Assembly: GCF_016097555.1 (NCBI RefSeq)
Contig: NC_054706.1
Coordinates: 45,487,728-45,551,727, forward strand
Direction: 5' to 3'
DNA length: 64,000 bases
Source: Gigantopelta aegis
Taxonomy: Eukaryota; Mollusca; Gastropoda; Neomphalida; Peltospiridae
The notes beneath the pieces were generated by a model that did not search any database, was not told the origin of the DNA, and worked only from the letters and a program-made list of their open reading frames with translations. Shown here piece after piece: positions 31,970 to 42,999 of this stretch. Numbering within the stretch: position 1 is the stretch's first letter; each line of letters starts with the position of its first letter. A program made the position numbers and the translations under genes.

Positions 31970-32385
31970 AATAAACATTCAATTCTAAATCAACCCTCTA
32001 AACATTGTTATAACACTTTCTGATGCAATTTGTAAAAAACAACACTAAAAGAGCTAACATATTCAGCTCACAAAAGTCTGTCAGTACCTATTAAACTAAA
32101 GAAAACTGAGAAACATTTCCAAACGATGGAAGCCGCCATCTTGAATATGATTTTAAGTCATAAAAGATGATCGCTAATCGACAAGTTCTCTTTTATATTC
32201 ACCGACTTCAAATGACATATTTGAATTTTCATCAAAATTAAAACTAATAATTTGTAATAATAATAAATAAAAACAAAAACATAACGGAGTTAAACAGTAT
32301 TTACATTTTTGTTGTTTATAAAGGATTAAGCCTCCCCCCCAAAAAACCCCCACACCCCCCCCCCCCCAAAAAAAAAAGAAAAAAA
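31970..32385. other. Intergenic AT-rich sequence
   Basis: Contains GCCGCCATCTTGAATATG near 32130 and mixed C- and A-runs at 32334-32385. No gene. Confidence 0.3.
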
Positions 32386-32857
32386 AGAACTCGTCCCATC
32401 AAACTCGCCCCAGCTGTTTGTCAACTCTCCCCATACTGTTTCGTCAACTCACATCATTACTATTTTATTAATTAATATACCAATATTCTAAGCACTAATT
32501 AATGTGCATTACATATTGTTGAATATGCACACCAGTCGGAGTTCAAAAGCCTTCCCCGATAATTCCTTTTAAAGAAATAAGGGACAAACTCACAAACGTT
32601 GTCAGGCTTGACAGTTCATTGTTACAGATTATTATCTATCCGATATTATGATCTCACCAATATAAAACCATTTAATAAGTGGTCGTAATAGCAGTTTCAC
32701 TGTAATATTAATAAATAAAATGGCACCAAAGTTGTAGACGTCCATTTTTAATTTTGTCACAATTATTTAGTGACAGTAAAGTTTGGGGCGAGTTGTTCAA
32801 ACACTGGGTCGAGATCGTAAGGGACGAGCTGGTTTTGGGGCGAGTTGACCAACATGC
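32386..32857. mobile_element. Possible MITE with repeated ACTCGCCCC motifs near both ends
   Basis: The left side has AACTCGTCCC, AACTCGCCCCAGCTG and GTCAACTC; the right side has their complements (GGGGCGAGTTG twice, GGGACGAGCTGG). The inverted arrangement of about 70-100 bp suggests a terminal-repeat element, but exact ends and target duplication were not fixed. Confidence 0.45.
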
Positions 32858-33278
32858 CATGTTAACTAATAATGTTGTATTTTACATTTTAACCCTCTAG
32901 TGCCCAACTTGTGAAACTAAATATTAGCGTTCAGTATATTAGGTCTGAAAATGGTATTCGAATATTAGATAGAAATGACGAGCAAATATTCGGATACCAA
33001 TTAAAAACAACTGACTCAAACTAACCCCAGATAGCACAACTACGTTGGCCCAACGTCGCCATGGTTGGCACTATCGCCGTCGCCGGCCTAACGTTGCCAT
33101 GACGTTGCCATGACGTTGCCGTTGCCGATCTCGCCTCACCTTGCAACTGCGTGAGGAAAACTCTGACCTTCACCTTTAATATTTGAAAACCATAATATAT
33201 AGTGTACTATCTAGTTTGCTTTAAAATTTGCGTTAATCACAAGTGATTATTTGAAGCAACACTAAATTACTTTGAACG

Positions 33279-33549
33279 TCATTCATTTCAACTTATTTTC
33301 GTGCTTATATCCAATTAAGGTTCAAACACGCTGTCCTGGGCACACACCTCAGTTATCTCGACTGTCTGTCCAGGACAGCGGGTTAGTTGTTAGTGGTTAA
33401 TGAGACGGAAGAGAGTGTAGTGGCCTTACACCTACCTATTGAGTCGTTAAAACTTGCTCTGGGTGGGAGCCGGTACCGGGCTGCGAACCCTGTCTGTACC
33501 TACCAGCCTTATGTCCGATGGCTTAACCACGACGCCACCGAGGCCGGTT
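33279..33549 (-). repeat. SINE S4, full length
   Basis: Tail CAACTTATTTTCGTGCTTAT at the left, head ending in GCCACCGAGGCCGGTT at the right. Confidence 0.9.
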
Positions 33550-34035
33550 TACTTTGAACTAACATTGTAACAGGGTAAAAAAAGAAGTTTTATAGTTGAC
33601 GACAATACAATCTTACCAATCGAAATAAGTCAAACAAATTGCAAGAATTTCCTAATTCATCGCTGATATCGAATCTGAACACTATTTCCTGTCATTGTAT
33701 TGTTCATTTATTTCTACTAATAGTCAAAGTTCATAAATTGTGTTTAACGTTTAATTGTGTTTGTTTTGCGCTTCTTTGACCTGTCCTTGTATTAAATCAA
33801 CTAAAATGGCAGCAGCTGTCAAAGTAATAAAGTAACGCCGGCGATTCTGCGGAAATAATAAAATACCACACGCTAGAAAATTGGCGCAGAATATCTGTAA
33901 GTAATATTAATCATTTCTGTATTGTTTACTTTGTCAGTTACTAAAACGTCTATCAAAAACATCACTAACATGGAATACTCTTCAAGAGGGGTGGTACAAA
34001 TTAATCACCCATACACCGGGAACCGAACGTCCGTA

Positions 34036-34037
<2 letters not shown>

Positions 34038-34092
<55 letters not shown>
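34038..34092. repeat. (CA)n microsatellite
   Basis: About 27 CA units within the 6-kb element. Confidence 0.95.
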
Positions 34093-34094
<2 letters not shown>

Positions 34095-35139
34095 ATATCC
34101 CCCACATATTTATACAGCGTGTTTAATTTGTTTCTCTTGCACTCGTTTTTAGATTTTACCTAGTTACATTATTTGGTATGATAAATAATGAAACTAGAAA
34201 ACAATTATCAACATTAAATATTTATAGTATGGAAATTCAAAACCAAAGATTAGGCCATTATAAATATTTTACAAAGGAAATTTTAAATGGAAAAAATTAT
34301 ATAAAAAAAATTGTAATTATAATAAATTTAATTAATAATTCTGTATTTAAATAACAGAAACAGAAATCTCAGCTTGTTTTGAAATAAACAGAAAAACCCC
34401 ACAAACAAAATAAAGCAGTAATAATAATAATAAAAAACATTCAAAAAATCTTATTAATATCTCGGTATCTTATCATTCCAGGAAACATTTTGTTTTCAAA
34501 ATCTTGATTAGTGGTATTTCTTGTTAATTGAAAATTGAGTAGCAACTGCTGTTTAATGTTTTAAAATTATGTAGCGATCTCTGATACTTATGTAGCAAAT
34601 CACGACGCGATACTGAACAAAATGTTACCTGCATTCTCTCCCCTTCTTCTCTCTCACTGTTTTCCTTTCTTATTTTATTTTTCAAAAAGCTAAACATCTC
34701 TTTATGAATGCTATAATTATATTATATATTTGTTTAATTTAATATATTTGATGTCGTTAAAAGCATATTGTAAGGCAGTGATTCAGGGCTCCCCAAGCCT
34801 GACATTCTCATTGATCTGGGGATAATAAAATTTATAATTAAAAAATATATGATATTTATATTAACACTATTAGCATCTACAGAGTGATATTGAAAATTTC
34901 AGACAGTCTGCTTGAAATTTTTGTAGTAAGGTGTGGACATAATGTATTATATTATTTGTTCACAAAAAATAATCTTTCAAAACATTTATTTTAAATCCTG
35001 TGACATATTCTAACAAATAGTATAAATCTGTAATGTGTGATTTTAATATGTATTTTAAGAGCTGAACAATTAATATAACATCCACTTGCAACATATTTTA
35101 ATGATATTTAATGCTGCTGTATTTATGTATTACATATAG
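34093..35139. other. AT-rich interior of the 6-kb element
   Basis: No coding exon recognised; probably intronic to the DUF4806 gene. Confidence 0.3.
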
Positions 35140-35298
35140 GTTGCCTATTTGAATTCTTTGGACGCATAACAGCAAAGGATCTCATTGAGAGAATAATGGA
35201 GTGCATATTCACTCAGTCCTTCGCCTGTCAGTACAACTGGGTTGGCAGGAGGAAAAAAAACGGCATCAGGAAATTAATTCCCAGAAAGGTGATACAAG
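35140..35298 (+). CDS. DUF4806-domain exon
   Basis: Starts after acceptor TACATATAG with two bases of a split codon and ends at CAAG|GTATTA. It encodes CLFEFFGRITAKDLIERIM, ECIFTQSFACQYNWVG and RRKKNGIRKLIPRKVI, matching the DUF4806 pattern (a Gly-containing turn, a helix with D-x-x-x-R-I-M, F-T-x-x-x-A, then Y-x-W-x-G-x-x-x-K). The function of DUF4806 is unknown; such proteins are common in invertebrate genomes and often lie near mobile elements, as I recall. An alternative donor AAG|GTGATA lies 10 bases earlier. The upstream exons were not recognised. Confidence 0.6.
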
Positions 35299-35353
35299 GT
35301 ATTATTACCCCTAATATTATGGTTCAAAATATCTTGGTACGTATCAAAGTGTT

Positions 35354-36496
35354 TGTGACGGTACATGCTCTTAATCTCTTTTCGCCTGTGGCGATATTAA
35401 TTGTTTTAGAAGACCGTGTGCAGTTCCAAATGCCCTTAGCTAGGTGGGCAACTTGTTACGTAATACTTCTGCGCGATGGTCGTCTAATACACACCCAGAG
35501 CAGGTGTGGAGGTCATGTGGCCAGTAGTTACGTAATACCTCCGCGCGACCGTGGAATCTCTAGCGCACTGGCGACATTAAGTCTGACGATCTGAGGAAAA
35601 AAATACCGCTTGGTCGCGGTGGAAATATCAGATGATAAGATTCGGTGCCGCGATTTACCCCCAGGTGATATTTCGATTTATAATAAATAGCTAGTGTTTT
35701 AGAGTTATGAGGAGAAGCAAAAAGGACGGCTCCCAGGGAACGTAGTCCGTTTGGACTTTGGTAAATATTTTATTTCTGCTCTGTTGTATAACCTTGATGT
35801 GATTGATGTGACTTTAAATATTTTAATACTGTATTATACCAATATTCTTTATACAGTGTCTTCGGTCATCTGACGAAGTAAATCGTAGACTTTTTGTTCT
35901 AACATTATACGAGTATTTGGTAATATAAAGCTTAGCCAGTCATCCTAGAAGACCTAGGTAAACTGTAGGTTATTGTCTTTATTGTGATATGTACCAGTAT
36001 TAATCCTGTGTTACAAGGTTACTGAATGAGTAGTTAAGGGTTAATTAAAAATTAACCAGTTAGGAATAGAGTGGTAATTCCTTTATTAATTAACTTCTCC
36101 TGGAAGCGTTTCTCAATTATTATACATGTGGGTGTTGTGTCACGGTGAAGTGATTCGCATATTGTGTAAACTAGACTCCTAGAGATTAACTAATTAAGTG
36201 ATCAGTTCTGGGTTGTTATTATTGTTGTTATTAATTAACTACTACGGCTGTACATTTGTCAGCGTAGGTTAATACAGATTCCAAAGTGTATTGTGTTTTT
36301 GTTGTGTTTTCTAGTGAACTAAACGTGCTATAATAATATATACCTTATATAAGATCGTATCTCTGATATACCTAGAGACGAGCCACAGCGGGTATATACC
36401 GCCTGTTACAGAGAGATCTAATAGATATACAGTTAGGAGAGATATTTGGATAATCGTGTTTTATTCAGTTACAGGTATTATAGAATCCCCGTGACA
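35354..36496 (+). mobile_element. Solo LTR of an LTR retrotransposon
   Basis: Begins TGTGACGG and ends CCCCGTGACA, with the TG...CA ends of LTRs. It is flanked by a perfect 5-bp direct repeat GTGTT (35349-35353 and 36497-36501). At 1143 bp with no internal coding region it is a fossil left by recombination between two LTRs. The family is not resolved; Ty3/Gypsy-like is a guess from size and ends. The perfect duplication suggests it is not very old. It lies in an intron of the DUF4806 gene. Confidence 0.8.
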
Positions 36497-36784
36497 GTGT
36501 TACAACCCACTAGGAGTGTAACGTCCCACTTGACGTCACAAATGATCACCGTCTGCATTCTTATACACTGATTTCTCAATTTAATACATAATTATTTGGG
36601 TAATAAATAGGATATTAGACTGGAAATAATTTTTATTTGTCACTCACTAAGGCAAATAAAAATAATTTCACTTGTGACATAAACTTGATAAGAAATGGAC
36701 AGTCGTTTGAGATCCTATAATAAACTACACAGACACGAAATATCTATTGTTTGTTAGAAATTTGTTAGTATATGCATATATTAA

Positions 36785-37165
36785 AGGGACATTCCTGACT
36801 TTGCTGCAATTTTTAAGATGTTATCGACTAACAGAGACTTTTTGACGACTGTATTTACATATCAAATATATTTTTCTACATAAAATATTAGTGGCTGTAT
36901 ATTAAACGTGTTTCTGATCGTTCTAATATATGTACTAGGTTAAATTTCATTTTATTTCCTAAAAAGGATTTTTTCGTACGTACGAAACTATTTGAAGACA
37001 AAATCCAGTTTGGGCTTCTTACAAATATTAAGACGACCAGAAACACATTGAATATACAGTCACTGATATTCTAAACAAGAAAATTTATTGAATATGTAAG
37101 TTTAACGTAGGACTATTTTATTAGTCGGAAATATCTTACAATGCAGAAAACTCGGGAATGTCACT
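36785..37165. mobile_element. TTAA MITE (piggyBac-like), 381 bp
   Basis: TIRs AGGGACATTCCTGA and its near complement (TCGGGAATGTCACT), continuing to TTTGCTGCA/TGCAGAAAA, flanked by TTAA on both sides (36781-36784 and 37166-37169). TTAA duplication is the piggyBac signature. Confidence 0.8.
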
Positions 37166-37335
37166 TTAAGTTTACAATGATTAATTTTGCTAATAATTCA
37201 AGTTAAAAACCATTAACTCAATAATGTTCAACTTCTAATTTCTTCAAGCTATAATTGGGTTAACTTGTGACATAATTCTACATCTAATAAGTTGAAAATA
37301 TGTATTTAATATTTGCCATTTCTTATTTTCTGAAG

Positions 37336-37418
37336 ATACTGCCAAAAAAACAGCGACATAAAAGACGCAGGAGCGGAACTGCATCTTAGAAATTGGTTAA
37401 GATATGCATCAGACCGAA
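37336..37418 (+). CDS. DUF4806 gene, second exon segment
   Basis: Acceptor TTTTCTGAAG|A, donor A|GTGAGT. The frame DIKDAGAELHLRNWLRYASDR fits the C-terminal helix of DUF4806 (a K/R-N-W-L-x-x-A-x-D-R end). Its last base joins the next exon to give Thr. The frame entering from the previous exon is off by one base in an A7 run at 37344-37350, so either a one-base indel or another splice site applies. This gene copy may be dead. Confidence 0.5.
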
Positions 37419-37868
37419 GTGAGTGTCGCAAAAGGAAGTGAGGTTTTGCCATCATATTTGACTATTTTCGGTTTATAATTTTATTAGGGCTATTCCTTTT
37501 TTTAGTCATGAGGTGGGGAGGAGAGGGCCTGGACATTGTTGGACCCCTTATCTACACATTTTCAGTATTTTGTAATAATGGTGAACATAGCTGAATCTGT
37601 ATAAAGACATCCCTCCCTACATTTAGAAAAATCTTCAGGCTTAACCCCACCCATTTTAAAAAAGAAATATCCATTATATCTTTTTAAACATATTTAATGT
37701 GTAACACTGAATAAGATAAAACAAATAAAGAACTAAGACACGACAAGTAATGTCCATCAACATGGAACAAAATAAGACAAAGCCTATAGTTGTATATCAC
37801 ACCTGTATGTGGCAAGACATGTAATAGCTAGATTATTTAGTTTTAGAATTATGAATAAGTAAAAAAAA
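37419..37868. other. Intron-like sequence of the 6-kb element
   Basis: AT-rich, no coding signal. Confidence 0.3.
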
Positions 37869-37869
37869 A

Positions 37870-38193
37870 GAAAGAAATGTTTTGTTTAACGACGCTCAAC
37901 ACATTTTAATTACGGTTATATGGCGTCAGACATATTGCTAAGGACAACACAGATATTGAGAGAGGAAATCCACTGTCGCCACTTCATGGGCTACTCTTTC
38001 CGATTAGCAGCAAGAGATCTTTTATATGCACCATCCCACAGACGGGATAGCACATACCACGGCCTTTGATATACCAGTCGTGGTGCACTGACTGGCTGTG
38101 ACGAGAAATAGCCCAATGGACCCACCGACGGGGATCGATCCCAGACCGACCGCGCATCGAGCGAGCGCTGTACTACTGAGCTACGTCCCGCTC
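37870..38193 (-). repeat. SINE S2, full length, head-to-head with the next
   Basis: Tail AAAGAAATGTTTTGTTTAAC first, box B region GGGGATCGATCCCAGACCG near 38129, head ending in GAGCTACGTCCCGCTC at 38193. Confidence 0.9.
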
Positions 38194-38212
38194 CTACGAA
38201 TAAATAGTTTCA

Positions 38213-38511
38213 TGGGGCGGGATGTAGCCCAGTGGTAAAGCGCTCGCTTGATGCCCGGTCGGTTTGGGATCGATCCCCGTCGGTGGGCCCATTGGGCTAT
38301 TTCTCGTTCCAGCCGGGTATATCAAAGTCCATGGTATGTGCTATCCTGCCTGTGGGATGGTGCATATAAAAGATCTCTTGCTACTAATGAATAAATATAG
38401 TGGGTTTCCTCTCTAAGACTATGTCAAAATGACCAAATGTTTGACATTCAATAGTCATTGATTAATAAATCACTGTGCTCTAGTGGTGTCGTTAAACAAA
38501 ACAAACTTTAA
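38213..38511 (+). repeat. SINE S1, full length
   Basis: Head GGGGCGGGATGTAGCCCAG at 38213, box B GGGATCGATCCCCG, tail AAACAAAACAAACTTTAAG. Only 19 bp separate it from the oppositely oriented SINE to its left, so the tRNA-like heads face each other. Confidence 0.9.
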
Positions 38512-38728
38512 GTACGTTCATTTTAACTCCAGGAAATGTTATATGTTATGAATTTTTATAACAGTAATAGTCTGAACAAGGAGATATTTGCGTATACTGA
38601 ATACACACGAACAAACGTTTTATTCAGTGGTATTCTTTAATTTTAAATAATTTCAGTTGTATATTTAAGACTAAACTGTTGAAATCCTTTTAGTATGACA
38701 TCCTTATCTTCTGCATTTGTCATTGCAG

Positions 38729-38778
38729 CACTTGAGGAGGAGAGGCAACGTGCGAGACCAGCAGCCACGAAGACGTAG
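38729..38778 (+). CDS. DUF4806 gene, terminal exon
   Basis: Acceptor TCATTGCAG; joined in phase to the previous donor it reads T-LEEERQRARPAATKT and stop. The basic, Glu/Arg-rich tail is short. An AATAAA follows 45 bp after the stop. Confidence 0.5.
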
Positions 38779-38823
38779 TCGGAATCCGAAACGATGATAA
38801 ACAAGATTGATATGTAGTTCGAT

Positions 38824-38829
38824 AATAAA
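38824..38829 (+). terminator. Poly-A signal AATAAA of the DUF4806 gene
   Basis: AATAAA in GATAATAAATG, 45 bp after the predicted stop, just before the right subterminal repeats. Confidence 0.5.
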
Positions 38830-38867
38830 TGTTACATCTGTGCTTTTGTTATTCTTAATTACATAGG

Positions 38868-39073
38868 CCCAATGTTGGCACAATGTTGGGCCAACTATAT
38901 AACGCGGTATGGAAATCTTGGCACAACGTTAGTGCACCGTTGGTGCAACGTGGAATTACCAACATTGAGCCAACGTTGGCCCAACGGACAAAATGACCAT
39001 GTGCCAACGTCGGCAGTCAACGGTGCGGTTTACGTTGGGCCAAAGTTTGGCCAACCATGGTGTGCTATCTGGG
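38868..39073. repeat. Right subterminal repeat cluster of the 6-kb element
   Basis: Repeated GTTGGC/GCCAAC words (CCCAATGTTGGC, GTTGGGCCAAC, GAGCCAACGTTGGCCC) in both orientations, ending in the TIR. The left end has a shorter equivalent cluster at 33026-33140. Confidence 0.8.
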
Positions 39074-39079
39074 ACGTCT

Positions 39080-39565
39080 TTTTTTCATAGCTTGAATTTT
39101 GTAATGAACTTTTTAATAAACATCCCCACAAAAACAAGTTTCTCGTATGACAGAAAACAAATAAAAATCATAATACTTGAGTGACTAGTACATGTAGCTA
39201 ATCTAGCTTTATTTTGACTTCTTGTCAAGTATTAATTTACTGAATTATCAACAACATATTATGAACAAAACAAAAAATATATAAAACAAATATGAGGCGG
39301 GAACTTATATAGGATTAGATGAATTACTAGGTGTTTTTGTTTTTTTTGTTTGCCAGAAAATGTAGCGTTCTAGCTTTGAAGTACCGACTGAACGAAATGC
39401 GGTGGATTTATTGTTTACAGAATTAGAAACATTGCAAAGTGTGACAGGAGGACAATACAAAACACAGTTAACATACACGACAAGAACAAGCATCAACACA
39501 GACATAGATACTTGTAGTTAACATAGAACATCGGCTACCTAATCAAAATGGCTAAAAAAAACCAA
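39080..39565. other. Intergenic AT-rich sequence
   Basis: No gene or recognised repeat. Confidence 0.3.
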
Positions 39566-39567
39566 CC

Positions 39568-39859
39568 TTGTTTTGTTTAACGACAACACTAGAGCACATT
39601 GATTTATTAATCATCAGCTATTGGATGTCAAACATTTGATAATTCTGACATAGTCTTAGAGAAGAAACCCGCTATATTATTCAGTTAGTATCAAGGGATC
39701 TTTTATATGCACAATCACACAGACAGGATAGCACATTAATATATACATGTATTAGTCGTGGTGCACTGCCTGGAAAGAGAAATAGCCCAATGGGCCCACC
39801 GAACGGGATCGATCCCACACAGACCGCGCATCAGTCGATCGCTTTACCACTAGTCTACG
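39568..39859 (-). repeat. SINE S1, full length
   Basis: Tail CTTGTTTTGTTTAACGACAA first, head ending in GCTTTACCACTAGTCTACG. Confidence 0.85.
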
Positions 39860-39995
39860 ATCATTATGAGTGCACCTACTACTATGTAAAAGTGTAAAGG
39901 TAAAACGGTTAATTTTATTTATTTTTCAAATTATGTAGAATTACAGGCATTAGCCTAACCAAGCTTTTAATACTGAAGGGGCAACCACACTGAAG

Positions 39996-39997
<2 letters not shown>

Positions 39998-40035
<38 letters not shown>
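39998..40035 (+). repeat. (G)38 homopolymer
   Basis: Uninterrupted run of 38 G then AAGGGGG. Confidence 0.9.
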
Positions 40036-40036
<1 letters not shown>

Positions 40037-40256
40037 AGGGGGCATATACACTATCTATGCGTGGTCTTATTGGGCGAAAGTCAAATGTTAAGAGATGGCA
40101 ATTACAGGATGAATAAAATAACTGGTTACTCTCTATAAATGGTGTTTGCACATTTTAAACGACGGCTATTTAATGTCTAAAAATATGTTGTTTTGGTGGG
40201 GGTTTTCCTTTATGTGTGGGGGAGAGGGAGGGAGGGCCTGATAGATAGATCGATAA

Positions 40257-40561
40257 TTAGGTAGGTAGGTAGGTAGATAGATAGATAGATAGACAGAAAG
40301 ATATGTAGGTAGGTAGGTAGGTAGATAGATAGATAGACAGATAGATATGTAGGTAGGTAGATAGATAGATAGACAGATATATATGTAGGTAGGTAGATAG
40401 ATAGACAGATAGATATGTAGGTAGGTAGATAGATAGACAGATAGATATGTAGGTAGGTAGATAGATAGATAGACAGATATATATGTAGGTAGGTAGATAG
40501 ATAAGACAGATAAGATAGACAGATGGATAGACAGAAAGACAGACAGACAGAGAAAGATATA

Positions 40562-40651
<90 letters not shown>

Positions 40652-40652
40652 C
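40257..40652. repeat. (GATA)/(GTAG) tetranucleotide array plus (GA)n
   Basis: Blocks of GTAGGTAGGTAG and ATAGATAGATAGACAG alternate with a super-period of roughly 50-60 bp at 40257-40510, followed by (GA)n at about 40566-40646. Confidence 0.95.
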
Positions 40653-40715
40653 CTCAATCATACCTGAGGCAGGTGGTCGACTCTTGAGCTATATCCTGAC
40701 CCTTCAAATTAATAA

Positions 40716-40797
40716 AGTTAGTTTGTTTTGTTTAACGACATCACTAGAGCGCGATGAGTTATTAATCATCGGCTACTGGATGTCAAACATTTGGTTT
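40716..40797 (-). repeat. SINE S1 tail fragment
   Basis: GTTTGTTTTGTTTAACGACA through GGCTACTGGATGTCAAACAT only. Confidence 0.8.
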
Positions 40798-41483
40798 CAA
40801 ATTAATAAATGAACGAACACACGAACGAACGAATGAAAGGTTATTGTATTACTAGTAATTGACATGGATGGAATTCTCACATATACCTAAAATTATATCT
40901 AGATTCATGATTTACCCTTTCCATTATTCACCCCACCCCACCCGGTAACTGCCTAAATCACGCATTCGCCTCAATCTCCGATTCGGTATCATTTATCTTT
41001 CACTTTTCAATATCTGGTTAAACATCTGGGGTAAGTGTTGTCACAGTAGATAACATGGAAGACCCCAAAGAGTTGAGTAGAGGGGGTTGACATCACCCCA
41101 TCGAGCATACATGTGTACAGTGGTCTGATCTAATCCTCCGTCCCGTAACACACCTCTTCTTCCCTTCCGGCTTTCAAAAGATAAATGTGCATCAGGAACT
41201 CAAAATAATGCCCCCCTATTTGCTATTTTCTGCGTATATGTTTGCAGCTTCAAGTGAATCCTTCCCTTTTCAAACTGATGGATACAACCCTTTGATAAAG
41301 CGAAGATCAGGTGACAGGTGAAGAAACGATAAGAAGGGTCTTCCGATACACAGGATACACAGGATTGAAAATACACGCACGTTCACAAACGTTATTTCCC
41401 ACAACTTCGTTTTAATTTTGGTTTAATTCTAAACCTATTTATTCGACAGTGCGATGTAGTGGAATAGTGGCAAATAATTATAA
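40798..41483. other. Intergenic sequence
   Basis: A small (CGAA)n-like tract at about 40810-40835. No gene. Confidence 0.3.
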
Positions 41484-41676
41484 GTTTTAGTTTGTTTTGT
41501 GTAACGGTAACACTAGAGCACATTGATCAATTAATCTTCAGAAAATTAATCTTCTTCTGTTGTGTGTCAACCGTGATAATTATGACACCTAATCACCAGA
41601 GGAAACCCGCTACTTTTTCTCGTTAGCAGTAAGGGATCTTTCATATGCGTTTTTCTACAGACAAGATAGTACATAA
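41484..41676 (-). repeat. SINE S1, 3' half
   Basis: Tail AGTTTGTTTTGTGTAACGG, core GTAAGGGATCTTTCATATGC; the head is missing. Confidence 0.75.
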
Positions 41677-41742
41677 TATTACAAGAAATTTCGTGCACGT
41701 GGTCGTACAAACCGAAGCACATACAAAAATATGAACGCACAT

Positions 41743-41872
41743 ACAGACTGACTGACTGACTGACTGAATGAATGAATGAATGAATGGAATGGATGGAATG
41801 GATGGATGGATGGATTAATGATTAACGACACCAGCACAAAACATACATCGGCTATTGGGTGTCAAACAATGG
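41743..41872. repeat. (CTGA)n/(TGAA)n/(GGAT)n tract with SINE tail variant
   Basis: Tetranucleotide runs at 41743-41815 lead into AACGACACCAGCAC...ACATCGGCTATTGGGTGTC, the tail variant also seen at 10978 and 61138. Confidence 0.7.
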
Positions 41873-42045
41873 TAAAAATTTGAATTAATGATCAACATCA
41901 ATATAAAAATTCAATAGTTAAATTAAAACAGTATACATGTAATTGATAAAGAGCTGTGCAAAACATATCACAGTTATGTATATACACCATTGATAGGTTA
42001 ATACACCTGTACTTGGAGAAAAAACAATCTACGGAATCGGTTCAT

Positions 42046-42312
42046 TTTATTCATTTCAACTTATTTTTGTACTTATATCCAATTAAGGTTCAAGCACACT
42101 GTCATGGCACACACCTCAGCTATCTGGGATGTCTGTCCAGGACAGTGTGTTCGTTGTTAGTTGTTAGTGAGAGAGAAAAGGATGTAGTGGTCTTACACCT
42201 ACCCACTGAGTCGTTAAAACTCGCTCTGAGTGGCAGCCGGTACCAGGCTGCGAACCCTGTACCTACAAGCCTTATGCCTGATGACTTAACCATGACACCA
42301 CCGAGGCCGGTT
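42046..42312 (-). repeat. SINE S4, full length
   Basis: Tail CATTTCAACTTATTTTTGTAC, head ending in CACCGAGGCCGGTT. Confidence 0.9.
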
Positions 42313-42350
42313 ACGGAATCGGTATTCTAAACTATATAGTGGTATGAAAA

Positions 42351-42735
42351 AGTAAAGTTTGTTTTATTTAACGACGCCACTAGAGCACATTGATTTTTTT
42401 ATCTTATCATCGTCAAACATATGGTCATTCTAACACTGTTTTGTTTTTAGAGGAAAACCCGCTGTCGCCACACAGGCTACTCTTTTACGACAGGATCTTT
42501 TATTTGCGCTTCCCACAGGCAGGATAGCACAAACCATGGCCTTTGTTGAACCAGTTATGGATCACTGGTCGGTGCAAATGGTTTACACCTACCCATTGAG
42601 CCTTGCGGAGCACTCATTCAGGGATTGGAGTCGGTATCTGGATTAAAAATCCCATGCCTCGACTGGGATCCGATGGCCTAACCACGACGCCCCAAAAAAA
42701 TCAATGTGCTCTAGTGGCGTCGTTAAATAAAACAA
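42351..42735 (-). repeat. Composite SINE: S3 core with S1-type ends
   Basis: The left end has an S1-type tail (AGTTTGTTTTATTTAACGACG), followed by an S3 core and head (CTACCCATTGAGCC, GACTGGGATCCGATGG). The sequence then turns into an S1-type tail in the opposite direction (CAATGTGCTCTAGTGGCGTC, to about 42735). Confidence 0.75.
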
Positions 42736-42885
42736 ATTTTACTTCATACAAGCATGGCACACAGTGGCGGATTAAGGAGATCTTTTCAAGTGGATCAAAA
42801 ACAAATACATGTATGTATATGAACCAATTAAGGGCATTCGTAACTCTTATACTATATATTGTCATGGACATCCCCAGACTTTTTT

Positions 42886-42990
<105 letters not shown>

Positions 42991-42999
42991 GGGTGGGTG

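Larger units (their letters stand above)
33026..39073 (+). mobile_element. 6-kb TIR element carrying a DUF4806-type gene
   Basis: The ends CCCAGATAGCACA (33026) and TGTGCTATCTGGG (39073) are inverted repeats. Just inside both ends lie clusters of GTTGGCCCAACG and GCCAACGTTGG motifs over 110-200 bp. It encloses three exon-like segments of a DUF4806 gene on the plus strand with a poly-A signal near the right end. Without the later SINE, LTR and MITE insertions it would be about 3.6 kb. No transposase was found. Both flanks carry AC, so a 2-bp duplication is possible but weak. The superfamily is undetermined. Confidence 0.65.

Noticed and set aside
38213-38290. tRNA-like sequence with box A and box B
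   Set aside because: It is the head of a SINE that recurs over thirty times with the same core and tail; no cloverleaf with a proper acceptor stem is present, so it is not a tRNA gene.
40166-40661. Open frames rich in SLSLSL and IYLPTYL
   Set aside because: Direct translation of (GA)n and GATA/GTAG microsatellites. The same applies to frames at 42701-43200, 43695-43943, 61210-61458 and the RERERE frames near 7818 and 42810.
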